Below, in pieces: positions 1 to 6,068 of a stretch of DNA of 7,581 bases (its first letter is position 1; every line of letters begins with the position of its first letter). The DNA is from a bacterium (GTDB lineage: Bacteria > Patescibacteriota > Minisyncoccia > Phycocordibacterales > 1-14-0-10-42-12): positions 1 to 7,581 of the forward strand of contig JAUIHD010000021.1 of NCBI GenBank assembly GCA_030432135.1, in the 5' to 3' direction. A program made the position numbers and the translations under genes. Under the pieces are notes generated by a model. It did not search any database, had not been told where the DNA came from, and worked only from the letters and a program-made list of their open reading frames with translations.

Positions 1-288
1 GAAAAACTTCAGAAAAACAGTACGTACAGCAAAGAGTTTGAGGAGATAATGGCACAGTTACCAGAGGAAGAGAGAGAAGACTTACGGGAGCAAGCAGAAA
101 CAGAAAAGGCAATGTTTGAAGTTGAAAAATTATACGAAGGTGTAGGAGAGAAGCAGCTCGACCATATCGTAAAAGATTTTCTAAAGAACTTGCACATAGA
201 AGTATTAAAAAAGAAATATACCTATGCACAAGATGACAAAGAAAAGTTTTTAATAAGTAAAGAAATTGATACACTAAAGAATAGCTAA
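1..288 (+). CDS. dnaG: C-terminal end of DNA primase (partial, 5' end outside window)
   Basis: The frame is open from base 1 to the TAA at 286-288, giving 95 residues without a start, so the true gene begins upstream and the ATG at 49 is internal. The visible part is charged and helical: a Glu-rich stretch, then a segment ending in [15 protein letters not shown] and a final KEIDTLKNS. This resembles the C-terminal helicase-binding end of DnaG, where a two-helix tail with an 'l-k-e-a-e-k-e-g-D' style turn is common. DnaG makes RNA primers for replication and its C-terminus docks on the DnaB helicase. The catalytic zinc-finger and TOPRIM domains are outside the window, so identity rests on tail style and on rpoD following after only 2 bp, the classical dnaG-rpoD order. 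It could be another coiled protein that merely precedes rpoD. Confidence 0.6.
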   Translation, partial: EKLQKNSTYSKEFEEIMAQLPEEEREDLREQAETEKAMFEVEKLYEGVGEKQLDHIVKDFLKNLHIEVLKKKYTYAQDDKEKFLISKEIDTLKNS

Positions 289-290
289 AT

Positions 291-1613
291 ATGGCGACAA
301 CAAAAAAGAAGACAACTAAAAAGGGAACTAAGAAAGTAGCAAAAAAAGCTGCTCCTAAAAAAACAACTAAAAAGGCTACAAAGAAAACAACAACAAAAAA
401 AGTAGCTAAGAAAACAACAAAAAAAGTAGCTAAGAAAACAGCAAAAAAAGCTGCTCCCAAAAAAACTGTAAAAAAAGCAGCCGCAAAAAAGCCGGCAAAA
501 AAAACTACAAAAAAGACAGTTAAAAAAACGGCGCGATCATCACGAAAAATAAAAGACGTCACGTCAAAAGTCTCACTTCTTACAACAAAAGGTAAGGATC
601 GAGGTTTTGTAACATACGACGAAATTTTACAACAATTTCCAAATATTGAGGAAGATATTATCTTCCTTGAAGATCTCTATGAACAGTTTTCTACTGCGGG
701 TATTGATGTCCTTGAGGGAGGAGGTCTTTTAGGGAGCGCTGATATGGAAGCGATGAAGAAAGCGGAAGAAAATGATAGTACCCATGACTCTATTCAAATG
801 TATCTCCGTGAGATAGGGCAGCACATGCTTATTTCTGGTTCAGAAGAAAAAGAGCTTGCAAAGAGGATTGAAAAGGGAGACGAAGAGGCTAAAAACCTAC
901 TTGCACGTGCAAACCTTCGTCTTGTGGTGTCTATCGCTAAAAAATATGTAGGGCGTAGTCCAGACCTGACACTACTTGACCTTATCCAAGAGGGAAATAT
1001 TGGTCTCTTTAAAGCAGTAGAAAAATTTGACTGGACTAAAGGCTATAAATTCTCAACATATGCGACATGGTGGATTCGTCAGGCAATTACTCGTGCGCTC
1101 GCTGATCAGTCACGAACTATTCGTGTGCCGGTTCATATGGTGGAAACAATTGCAAAGTATAAACAAATCGTTCGCCGACTCTCACAAGACCTTGGACGAG
1201 ACCCGATGCCTGAAGAGATTGGACTCGAGATGGGGCTTGACGTAGAAAAGATTTACCAGATTGAGAAGATCGACCAAGGAACAGTTTCTCTTGAAAGTCC
1301 TGTGGGACAAGACGATAGTGATGACAAGAGTCAGCTCGGAGACTTCTTGGCAGATGATAAGATTCTTTCTCCAGACCAAGATACGTCGCATAAAATTTTG
1401 ACTGATCAGGTGCGCGGGCTTCTCGATACGCTTCCTGAAAAAGAAAGAGAAATTCTTGAGCTTCGCTACGCACTCAAGGACGGTATTAGACACACACTTG
1501 AAGAAGTAGGTAAAAAGTTTGGTGTGACTCGAGAACGTATCCGACAGATCGAGGCAAAGGCACTCGAAAAACTCCGTAATCACGATAGGGTAGAGCGATT
1601 GAAGAGCTACTAA
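291..1613 (+). CDS. rpoD: RNA polymerase primary sigma factor (sigma-70/RpoD) with lysine-rich N-terminal extension
   Basis: This 440-residue protein directs RNA polymerase to housekeeping promoters. Residues 1-80 are a low-complexity tail with 37 lysines, built from [12 protein letters not shown] units. Residues about 84-145 match sigma region 1.1 ([11 protein letters not shown], then [15 protein letters not shown]). Region 1.2 begins near 166 ([11 protein letters not shown]). Region 2 covers about 185-280 with [11 protein letters not shown] (209-219), [12 protein letters not shown] (228-239), and the promoter-melting and -10 reading segment [13 protein letters not shown] (254-266). Region 3 follows at about 281-340. 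Region 4 has [13 protein letters not shown] (381-393) and the -35 reading helix-turn-helix [15 protein letters not shown] (411-425). There is no Shine-Dalgarno sequence before the ATG and only 2 bp separate it from the upstream stop, so translation is probably coupled. No intrinsic terminator follows. The catalytic core is complete and identification is firm; only the role of the tail is unknown. Confidence 0.97.
   Translation: MATTKKKTTKKGTKKVAKKAAPKKTTKKATKKTTTKKVAKKTTKKVAKKTAKKAAPKKTVKKAAAKKPAKKTTKKTVKKTARSSRKIKDVTSKVSLLTTKGKDRGFVTYDEILQQFPNIEEDIIFLEDLYEQFSTAGIDVLEGGGLLGSADMEAMKKAEENDSTHDSIQMYLREIGQHMLISGSEEKELAKRIEKGDEEAKNLLARANLRLVVSIAKKYVGRSPDLTLLDLIQEGNIGLFKAVEKFDWTKGYKFSTYATWWIRQAITRALADQSRTIRVPVHMVETIAKYKQIVRRLSQDLGRDPMPEEIGLEMGLDVEKIYQIEKIDQGTVSLESPVGQDDSDDKSQLGDFLADDKILSPDQDTSHKILTDQVRGLLDTLPEKEREILELRYALKDGIRHTLEEVGKKFGVTRERIRQIEAKALEKLRNHDRVERLKSY
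391..438 (+). repeat. Two exact tandem copies of a 24-bp unit in the rpoD lysine-rich tail
   Basis: Bases 391-414 and 415-438 are identical. Each encodes eight residues of the TTKKVAKK type. Degenerate versions continue on both sides, with lysine pairs recurring through about 305-530. The period is a whole number of codons, so gain or loss of copies by slippage would keep the reading frame. Confidence 0.9.
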
Positions 1614-1621
1614 GAAAACTA

Positions 1622-1649
1622 TTGACATTTACACCTATTCTGATGTAAG
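1622..1649 (+). promoter_or_regulatory. Probable sigma-70 promoter of the GC-rich cassette
   Basis: A perfect -35 box TTGACA lies at 1622-1627, only 8 bp after the rpoD stop codon. An extended -10 candidate, TG at 1641-1642 followed by A and TGTAAG at 1644-1649, sits at a 16-bp spacing and matches 4 of 6 consensus positions. Transcription would start near 1656 and give a leader of about 65 nt before the TTG start at 1723. The -35 is convincing; the exact -10 is less so (TAAGTT at 1646-1651 is an alternative with 18-bp spacing). Confidence 0.6.
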
Positions 1650-1707
1650 TTAGTCCTAGATTGGGGTACGCATTCAGCGTGCTCCATGCAGAATCAATCA
1701 AGCAAAC

Positions 1708-1715
1708 GAGGAGGA
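1708..1715 (+). promoter_or_regulatory. Strong Shine-Dalgarno site fixing a TTG start
   Basis: GAGGAGGA lies 7 nt upstream of TTG at 1723. No in-frame ATG or GTG is nearby upstream; the ATG at 1686 is in another frame. This site is what decides the start of the ParB-like gene. It is much stronger than anything before rpoD, the helicase or uppP in this window. Confidence 0.8.
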
Positions 1716-1722
1716 CAAGGCA

Positions 1723-2697
1723 TTGAGCGGAATTTACAAGGGAGAGGATCGAGAGATCATCGATCAGGTGGATATCACAAGTCTCGGATCGCAGCTCAAG
1801 AAGACCGCTGATGAGATCGTCGACCTGACTGAAAACAGGGCCGAATGGCTCTTGGGGAACACTAAGGAGGTGCACGAGTTTGCAGGCGACCGCCCGTTGA
1901 AGGAGAAACACGTCGACTATCTGGTCGGCGCTATGAGACGGGGGACTTTCCGTCCTGAACTCGTCACTATCGTCGTGTGCGAGCATGACGGCAAGCTCTA
2001 CCGCATGAACGGCCAGCACACGGCGTGGGCGCGTATCTACCTCGAAAGGAAACGGTGGCCTTGTAAGGTTAGAATGTTGACCTACAGGGCCGCGACCGAG
2101 GAGGATATGCGACGACTCTATGCGTCGATCGACCGGTCAAGCCCGCGATCGAAGGGTCAGGTGGTCGGTAGCTACCTGAAAGGTTCGCCGGGCTTCGAGA
2201 AGGTCTCTGACCCCGTACTCAGGCATCTGTCGCAAGGCTTTGCGCTCTGGAAGTGGGAAGCTTCTCACGAACGGAACGCCAATGACGGCGATGCGGTGGC
2301 GTTCCATCTCAAGACGGGGTACTACGATCTCACCATGAAGGTCGCAGCTTTCTTGGGCGAGCTTTCGCAGGGTAGCCACAAGCACTTGCTCCGAGCGCCA
2401 GTGGTGGCGGCAATGTATGCCACTTTCGAAAAGGCGCCCCAGATCGCCAGGGAGTTCTGGATGGCCGTTGCTAACGGCGTTGGCGTCGACACGGCGAGCG
2501 ATGCGCGGCTTCGGTTGCGCGACAAGCTCATGCAGACCTCCGTTGGCCTTGGGGGCGGTGCGAGCTCTGCAAAAGCCAAGATGACTCAGGAGGAGATGTT
2601 CCGCATCTGCCTTCGAGCGTGGAATCGGCACCGCGAAGGTAAGCCTGTCAATCAGTTGAAGCCGGGTTCGCAGGGGAAGCGTCCCGCTGTGAAGTAA
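1723..2697 (+). CDS. ParB/DGQHR-like domain protein, phage or mobile-element type, function unknown
   Basis: This 324-residue protein starts at a TTG set by a strong Shine-Dalgarno site. Residues about 33-150 resemble the ParB/sulfiredoxin-like fold seen in many phage and mobile-element proteins. Seen in order are an entry segment ending in NRAEWLL (38-44), RPLKEKHVDYLVGAMRRG (57-74), a beta segment LVTIVVCEHDGKLY (80-93), the signature NGQHTAWA (96-103), and LYASIDRSSPRSKGQVV (132-148). In related families the last element is an 'iD-x-g-x-x-R' motif. The C-terminal half (150-324) is helical with no motif I recognise, and the end is basic. No membrane segment or signal peptide is seen. GC content is far higher than in the flanking genes, and the gene carries its own promoter and terminator, so it looks like acquired cargo between rpoD and the helicase. 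The fold assignment is by motif only. It could bind or cleave nucleic acid or bind nucleotides; nothing here decides that. Confidence 0.75.
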   Translation: MSGIYKGEDREIIDQVDITSLGSQLKKTADEIVDLTENRAEWLLGNTKEVHEFAGDRPLKEKHVDYLVGAMRRGTFRPELVTIVVCEHDGKLYRMNGQHTAWARIYLERKRWPCKVRMLTYRAATEEDMRRLYASIDRSSPRSKGQVVGSYLKGSPGFEKVSDPVLRHLSQGFALWKWEASHERNANDGDAVAFHLKTGYYDLTMKVAAFLGELSQGSHKHLLRAPVVAAMYATFEKAPQIAREFWMAVANGVGVDTASDARLRLRDKLMQTSVGLGGGASSAKAKMTQEEMFRICLRAWNRHREGKPVNQLKPGSQGKRPAVK

Positions 2698-2721
2698 CGG
2701 TACGATCAACAATACTCAGAC

Positions 2722-2753
2722 GGGAGGGGCTTCGCGGCCCCTCTCTTTTTTTT
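2722..2753 (+). terminator. Intrinsic terminator of the ParB-like gene
   Basis: GGGAGGGGC at 2722-2730 pairs with GCCCCTCTC at 2737-2745 (9 bp, one G-U), with a 6-nt loop TTCGCG, followed by eight T residues at 2746-2753. It begins 24 bp after the stop codon and is a textbook rho-independent terminator for the plus strand. Confidence 0.92.
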
Positions 2754-2756
2754 GTG

Positions 2757-2762
2757 TATACT
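2757..2762 (+). promoter_or_regulatory. -10 element of a probable leaderless promoter for the helicase-nuclease
   Basis: TATACT (5 of 6 matches to TATAAT) ends 7 nt before the ATG at 2770, so the transcript would begin at or within a base of the start codon. No Shine-Dalgarno site is present. The expected -35 position (about 2734-2739, GCGGCC) falls inside the preceding terminator stem and does not match consensus. Confidence 0.55.
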
Positions 2763-2769
2763 TATTGCT

Positions 2770-5760
2770 ATGAAATCTTCTTTTGATACTGAATATAAAC
2801 GGCTTAATACGGAGCAGAAACAGGCTGTAGACGCCATAGAAGGCCCTGTAATGGTCATAGCGGGCCCTGGGACAGGAAAGACGCAGATTCTTTCACTTCG
2901 CATCGCGAATATCCTTAAAAAGACGGATACGAGTCCAGACAGTATTCTGGCTCTTACCTTTACAGAATCAGGCGTGCAGAGTATGCGGAAGCGTCTCACA
3001 AGCCTTATCGGGAGCAGTGCGTACGCTGTCGAGATAAATACATTTCACTCTTTTGCAAATGCGGTTATTAGGGGAAATCCAGAAAGTTTTCCGCATATCA
3101 TTGGGGCAAAAGATATTACTGAGATAAAGCAGATTAGTCTTATTGAAGAAATTTTAAAAGAGTCAAAGAAGTTCGATATCTTAAAACCGTTTGGTGACCC
3201 ACTCTACTATGTGCGTGCTATTAAAAGTGCAATTAGCGAGCTGAAACGGGAAGGTGTTTCTACAGAAGCATTCAAGAAAATTGTAGAAGGTAAAAAGCAA
3301 GAGTTTGAAAACATCGGTGATCTGTACTATGAGTCCGGTGTACACGAAGGCAAGATGCGTGGTGGGTATAAGGATCTTGAAAAGCAAATTTCAAAAAACA
3401 AAGAACTCTTGCGTGTCTACGAAATGTATCAAGAAAAATTGCGCGAGCAAAAACTCTATGACTTTGAAGATATGATCGTAGAAGTACTGCGTGTCTTGGG
3501 GACGGATGAAAATCTTCTTCTTTCTTTACAAGAGAACTATCAATATATTTTGGTCGATGAACATCAGGACACAAACAATGCGCAGAATAAAATCCTTGAA
3601 CTGCTTGCTTCGTATCACGCCCCACGCCCAAATCTATTTGTGGTGGGGGACGACAAACAATCTATTTTTCGGTTCCAAGGGGCAAGCTTGGAAAACTTTT
3701 ACTATTTCAAACATCTTTACCCCGAAGCGAAAATAATAAGTCTTAGAGAAAACTATCGTTCAAGTCAGACTATTCTTGATACTGCTCATAGTCTGCTTGC
3801 TGGCGAAGTGCCGCTCTGGGGGAATCAGAAATGTGATGAAAAAAATATAGACGTGTATTCATTTTCTAGTGAGCAAGTGGAGTCATATTTTGTTCGTGAA
3901 GATGTTATCAGAAAGATAGAAGCAGGGGTTCCGCCACATGAAATAGCGGTCTTGTATAGAGACAATAGAGATGCATTTTTGTTTGCAGACATGTTCGAGA
4001 AGGCCGGCATTCCATTTAGAATAGAATCTGATCAGGATATTTTTGCTCATACAGTGATACGTAAGTTCTTGATTATTCTTGGTGCGATAGAAAGTTTTGG
4101 TGAGAATGAAAAGCTGGCGCACGCACTCCATGTCGATACGCTCGAGATAGATTCGCTTGATGCTTATAAACTGATAAAGAGCGCGCACCAAAAAAGAAAG
4201 AAGACACTCTATGATATTATCCAGGACGAGAAACTACACAAAGAGCTACACATTGCCGATCCGAAGCGCATTAAAATGCTTGCAGGAAATCTCTCTTCTT
4301 GGGTGAAGAAAAGTAAAAATACAGAGCTTGTGCAGTTTCTTGAGTATGTCTTGAAAGAGTCAGGTCTTTTAAAGCAAGTTCTTAATTCTCCTCATGCACA
4401 GGAAGAGCTTGATGTGATCGAGAACTTCTTTGGTGAAGTAAGAAGCTTGCTCACTCTAAATCCTGGAGCACAGCTTAAGGACTTCTTTGATTATCTCAAC
4501 ACTCTAAAAGAGCACAACTTGTTTATCAAAAAGAAAAAGACTGGTGGTCGAGAGGGTTTTGTTCGTTTGATGACAGCGCACCGTTCAAAGGGACTTGAGT
4601 TTGAATATGTCTATGTGGTGCATGGGCGAGATGGAAAATGGGGTGGTAAAAAAAGTCGCGAACTTCTCCCGCTCCTTCCTGATGTGTATAAACTATTCGC
4701 ACATGAAAATGCACTCGAAGATGACAAAGAGTCAGACGAGAGAAGACTTTTCTATGTAGCGCTTACTCGTGCCAAAAAACATATTGCGCTGACATACGCG
4801 AGAGAAAGTGATGATGGTAAAGAACAAATCCCAAGCAGGTTTATAAACGAAATAGATGAGAAATATATTTCTATTGTAGATACGACACCGACTGAAGAAT
4901 TGTTCATTGCTAAACGGGGGGAGATTTTGGGAGAGACTCGAGAAAAGAAAGGGTATAGCTTAAAGGATAAAGAATTTGTGACCGATCTGTTTGTTAAGCA
5001 AGGGCTCTCTGTTACTGCGCTCAATAACTATCTTGCATGTCCATGGAGATATTTTTATAGGAATTTGATCAGACTCCCCGAACCTGTCGATGCGCACCTC
5101 ATGTATGGTACAGCGGTTCACGATACACTTGAATATTTATTTAAAAAACTGAGAGTCGACGAGAATCTCTCAAAGCAGGACGTGGTGGATTACTTTGAAA
5201 AAATTCTCAATACACAACCTATGAAGCAGGAAGATATCGAGAGATATCACGAGCGGGGTAAAGAGGCGATTGGTGGGTGGTATGATACCTATAATGAGCG
5301 ATGGATCACGAGGACACTCACCGAGCTACCGGTACGCGGCGTGGTATTTGATGAAAATATTACGCTCACCGGTAAAATAGATAAACTCGAATTTTTGAGT
5401 GATAGCGAAGTGAATGTTGTTGACTACAAAACAGGAAAAGTAAAAACTCGTAATACTATTTTAGGGAAGACAAAAAATGCAGATGGAGGATTGTGGCGAC
5501 AGATAGTGTTTTACAAAATACTCCTTGAGAAATATAAAGACGGTATATATGACATGGTTTCTGCTGAGATAGATTTTGTTGAACCACACACAAACGGTGA
5601 ATACAAGAAAGAAAAATTTACTGTAGAGCAGGAAGATGTTGATGACTTGAAGCAGATTATTTCTGATTCGGCAAAAGAGATTCTCGATCTCTCTTTTTGG
5701 GATAGACGGTGTGAGGAGAAGGGTTGCGAGTATTGTGCACTTCGAGACTTGATAGATTAG
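2770..5760 (+). CDS. UvrD/PcrA-type superfamily 1A helicase fused to a C-terminal PD-(D/E)XK nuclease with probable Fe-S cluster
   Basis: This 996-residue protein is likely an ATP-driven 3'-5' DNA helicase-nuclease for recombination and repair, in the general style of RecB, AddAB and AdnAB. Helicase motifs appear in order: Q-motif LNTEQKQAV (12-20), Walker A GPGTGKT (32-38), Ia TFTESGVQSM (63-72), TFHSFA (91-96), motif II VDEHQDT (262-268), motif III GDDKQSIFRFQGA (293-305), motif IV RENYRS (326-331), motif V TAHRSKGLEF (602-611) and motif VI YVALTRAKK (662-670). The nuclease part has VTALNNYLACPWRYF (748-762), GTAVHD with H784, TGKIDKL with D871, VDYKTGK with D885 and K887, and RQIVFYK (910-916). 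Cysteines at 757, 981, 986 and 989 fit an AddB/Cas4-like 4Fe-4S site. I start at ATG 2770 because the in-frame TTG at 2752 lies in the terminator T-run. All catalytic residues are present. The partner subunit, if any, is not in the window. Confidence 0.93.
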   Translation: MKSSFDTEYKRLNTEQKQAVDAIEGPVMVIAGPGTGKTQILSLRIANILKKTDTSPDSILALTFTESGVQSMRKRLTSLIGSSAYAVEINTFHSFANAVIRGNPESFPHIIGAKDITEIKQISLIEEILKESKKFDILKPFGDPLYYVRAIKSAISELKREGVSTEAFKKIVEGKKQEFENIGDLYYESGVHEGKMRGGYKDLEKQISKNKELLRVYEMYQEKLREQKLYDFEDMIVEVLRVLGTDENLLLSLQENYQYILVDEHQDTNNAQNKILELLASYHAPRPNLFVVGDDKQSIFRFQGASLENFYYFKHLYPEAKIISLRENYRSSQTILDTAHSLLAGEVPLWGNQKCDEKNIDVYSFSSEQVESYFVREDVIRKIEAGVPPHEIAVLYRDNRDAFLFADMFEKAGIPFRIESDQDIFAHTVIRKFLIILGAIESFGENEKLAHALHVDTLEIDSLDAYKLIKSAHQKRKKTLYDIIQDEKLHKELHIADPKRIKMLAGNLSSWVKKSKNTELVQFLEYVLKESGLLKQVLNSPHAQEELDVIENFFGEVRSLLTLNPGAQLKDFFDYLNTLKEHNLFIKKKKTGGREGFVRLMTAHRSKGLEFEYVYVVHGRDGKWGGKKSRELLPLLPDVYKLFAHENALEDDKESDERRLFYVALTRAKKHIALTYARESDDGKEQIPSRFINEIDEKYISIVDTTPTEELFIAKRGEILGETREKKGYSLKDKEFVTDLFVKQGLSVTALNNYLACPWRYFYRNLIRLPEPVDAHLMYGTAVHDTLEYLFKKLRVDENLSKQDVVDYFEKILNTQPMKQEDIERYHERGKEAIGGWYDTYNERWITRTLTELPVRGVVFDENITLTGKIDKLEFLSDSEVNVVDYKTGKVKTRNTILGKTKNADGGLWRQIVFYKILLEKYKDGIYDMVSAEIDFVEPHTNGEYKKEKFTVEQEDVDDLKQIISDSAKEILDLSFWDRRCEEKGCEYCALRDLID

Positions 5761-5799
5761 AAAAGGAGGTGTAGTTTAGGAACAGGAGAGTGATCGCTG

Positions 5800-6003
5800 A
5801 TGAGATTACCGTCAGAACCTGTTTCAAGCGAAGACGACAAACCGTGTCAGGGCCGTCAAACGGAGGGTGGGCACGAACCGCCTATTGGAGAGTTTAAGCT
5901 CCACCCACTTCCGACGCGTCGCAGACGCCTTCCTTACCGCAACCAGCCGTGGAGGGGAAAGCGACGGGCGCGTACTGCCCAGCAGCACAGTCGTTTTCGT
6001 TGA
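5800..6003 (+). CDS. Doubtful 67-codon ORF over the structured region
   Basis: ATG at 5800 is preceded by AGGAG at 5784-5788 (11 nt spacing), and the frame runs to TGA at 6001-6003, 8 bp before the terminator hairpin. The predicted product is rich in Arg and Pro (for example TRRRRLP near residue 40 and RGKRRAR near 52), with almost no hydrophobic core and no domain I recognise. Such a composition is typical of translated noncoding GC-rich DNA, and both the ribosome site and the start codon fall inside predicted RNA helices. I list it because the ORF, start site and terminator are in workable order. A small basic nucleic-acid-binding protein cannot be excluded, but the noncoding RNA reading is preferred. 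Confidence 0.2.
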   Translation: MRLPSEPVSSEDDKPCQGRQTEGGHEPPIGEFKLHPLPTRRRRLPYRNQPWRGKRRARTAQQHSRFR

Positions 6004-6011
6004 GACAGGGA

Positions 6012-6059
6012 AAGCCCCCGGGCGCGCGCAGCGTGCCCGGGGGCTTCAACCTTTTCTTT
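6012..6059 (+). terminator. Strong GC-rich intrinsic terminator between convergent units
   Basis: AAGCCCCCGGGC at 6012-6023 pairs perfectly with GCCCGGGGGCTT at 6035-6046. The stem continues inward as 6024-6027 with 6031-6034 (one G-U), giving 16 bp with a 3-nt loop GCA. A T-rich tail CTTTTCTTT follows at 6051-6059. On the minus strand the hairpin is followed by only TTT, so it mainly ends plus-strand transcription, though it lies 9 bp past the end of the minus-strand dsbA-like gene and may also slow that transcript. Confidence 0.85.
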
Positions 6060-6068
6060 AGTGATATT

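Larger units (their letters stand above)
5761..6059 (+). ncRNA. Candidate structured noncoding RNA, GC-rich, of no class I recognise
   Basis: This stretch follows the helicase stop and ends in a strong terminator. It is much richer in GC than its neighbours and full of complementary segments. These are GGAACAGG 5779-5786 with CCTGTTTC 5818-5825, enclosing CTGAT 5797-5801 with GTCAG 5811-5815; CGTGTC 5843-5848 with GGCACG 5870-5875, enclosing CCGT 5853-5856 with ACGG 5860-5863; GGAG 5887-5890 with CTCC 5899-5902; GCGTC 5916-5920 with GACGC 5924-5928; and GAAAGCGAC 5957-5965 with GTCGTTTTC 5990-5998, enclosing GGGC 5966-5969 with GCCC 5977-5980. These helices are mutually compatible and span most of the element. 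The 5' end is uncertain; TGA plus TAGATT at 5750-5758 is a weak extended -10 that would start the RNA near 5765. I see no RNase P, tmRNA, SRP or 6S signature. Pairing was found by eye, without energy calculation or covariation. Confidence 0.5.

Noticed and set aside
1671..1695. Weak inverted repeat ATTC/GAAT in the ParB-like gene leader, as an operator
   Set aside because: Only 4 bp per arm with a wide spacer; not distinguishable from chance.
1486..2019. Minus-strand ORF of 177 codons antisense to the rpoD end and ParB-like start
   Set aside because: It overlaps two better supported genes, crosses the promoter region and has no recognisable domain; a shadow of the GC-rich gene.
2137..2712. 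Minus-strand ORF of 191 codons opposite the ParB-like gene
   Set aside because: Shadow ORF caused by high GC; composition and lack of motifs or start signals do not support it, and it would begin inside the terminator region.
2752..2769. Upstream TTG start adding six residues to the helicase
   Set aside because: The TTG lies in the terminator T-run and upstream of the -10 TATACT, with no ribosome site. ATG 2770 fits the family N-terminus and the promoter spacing.
5796..5850. Hammerhead-ribozyme-like CTGATGAG followed by a CGAA
   Set aside because: The downstream core reads CGAAGA rather than the required GAAA, and no matching stem II/III arrangement with a cleavage triplet could be drawn.
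5867..6061. Second overlapping plus-strand ORF across the RNA region (64 codons)
   Set aside because: It runs straight through the terminator hairpin and its start lacks a ribosome site.
5775..6061. Short direct repeat TTTAG at both edges of the second GC-rich unit, as a target-site duplication
   Set aside because: Five bases in T-rich flanks is expected by chance, and the first edge contains other possible boundaries.
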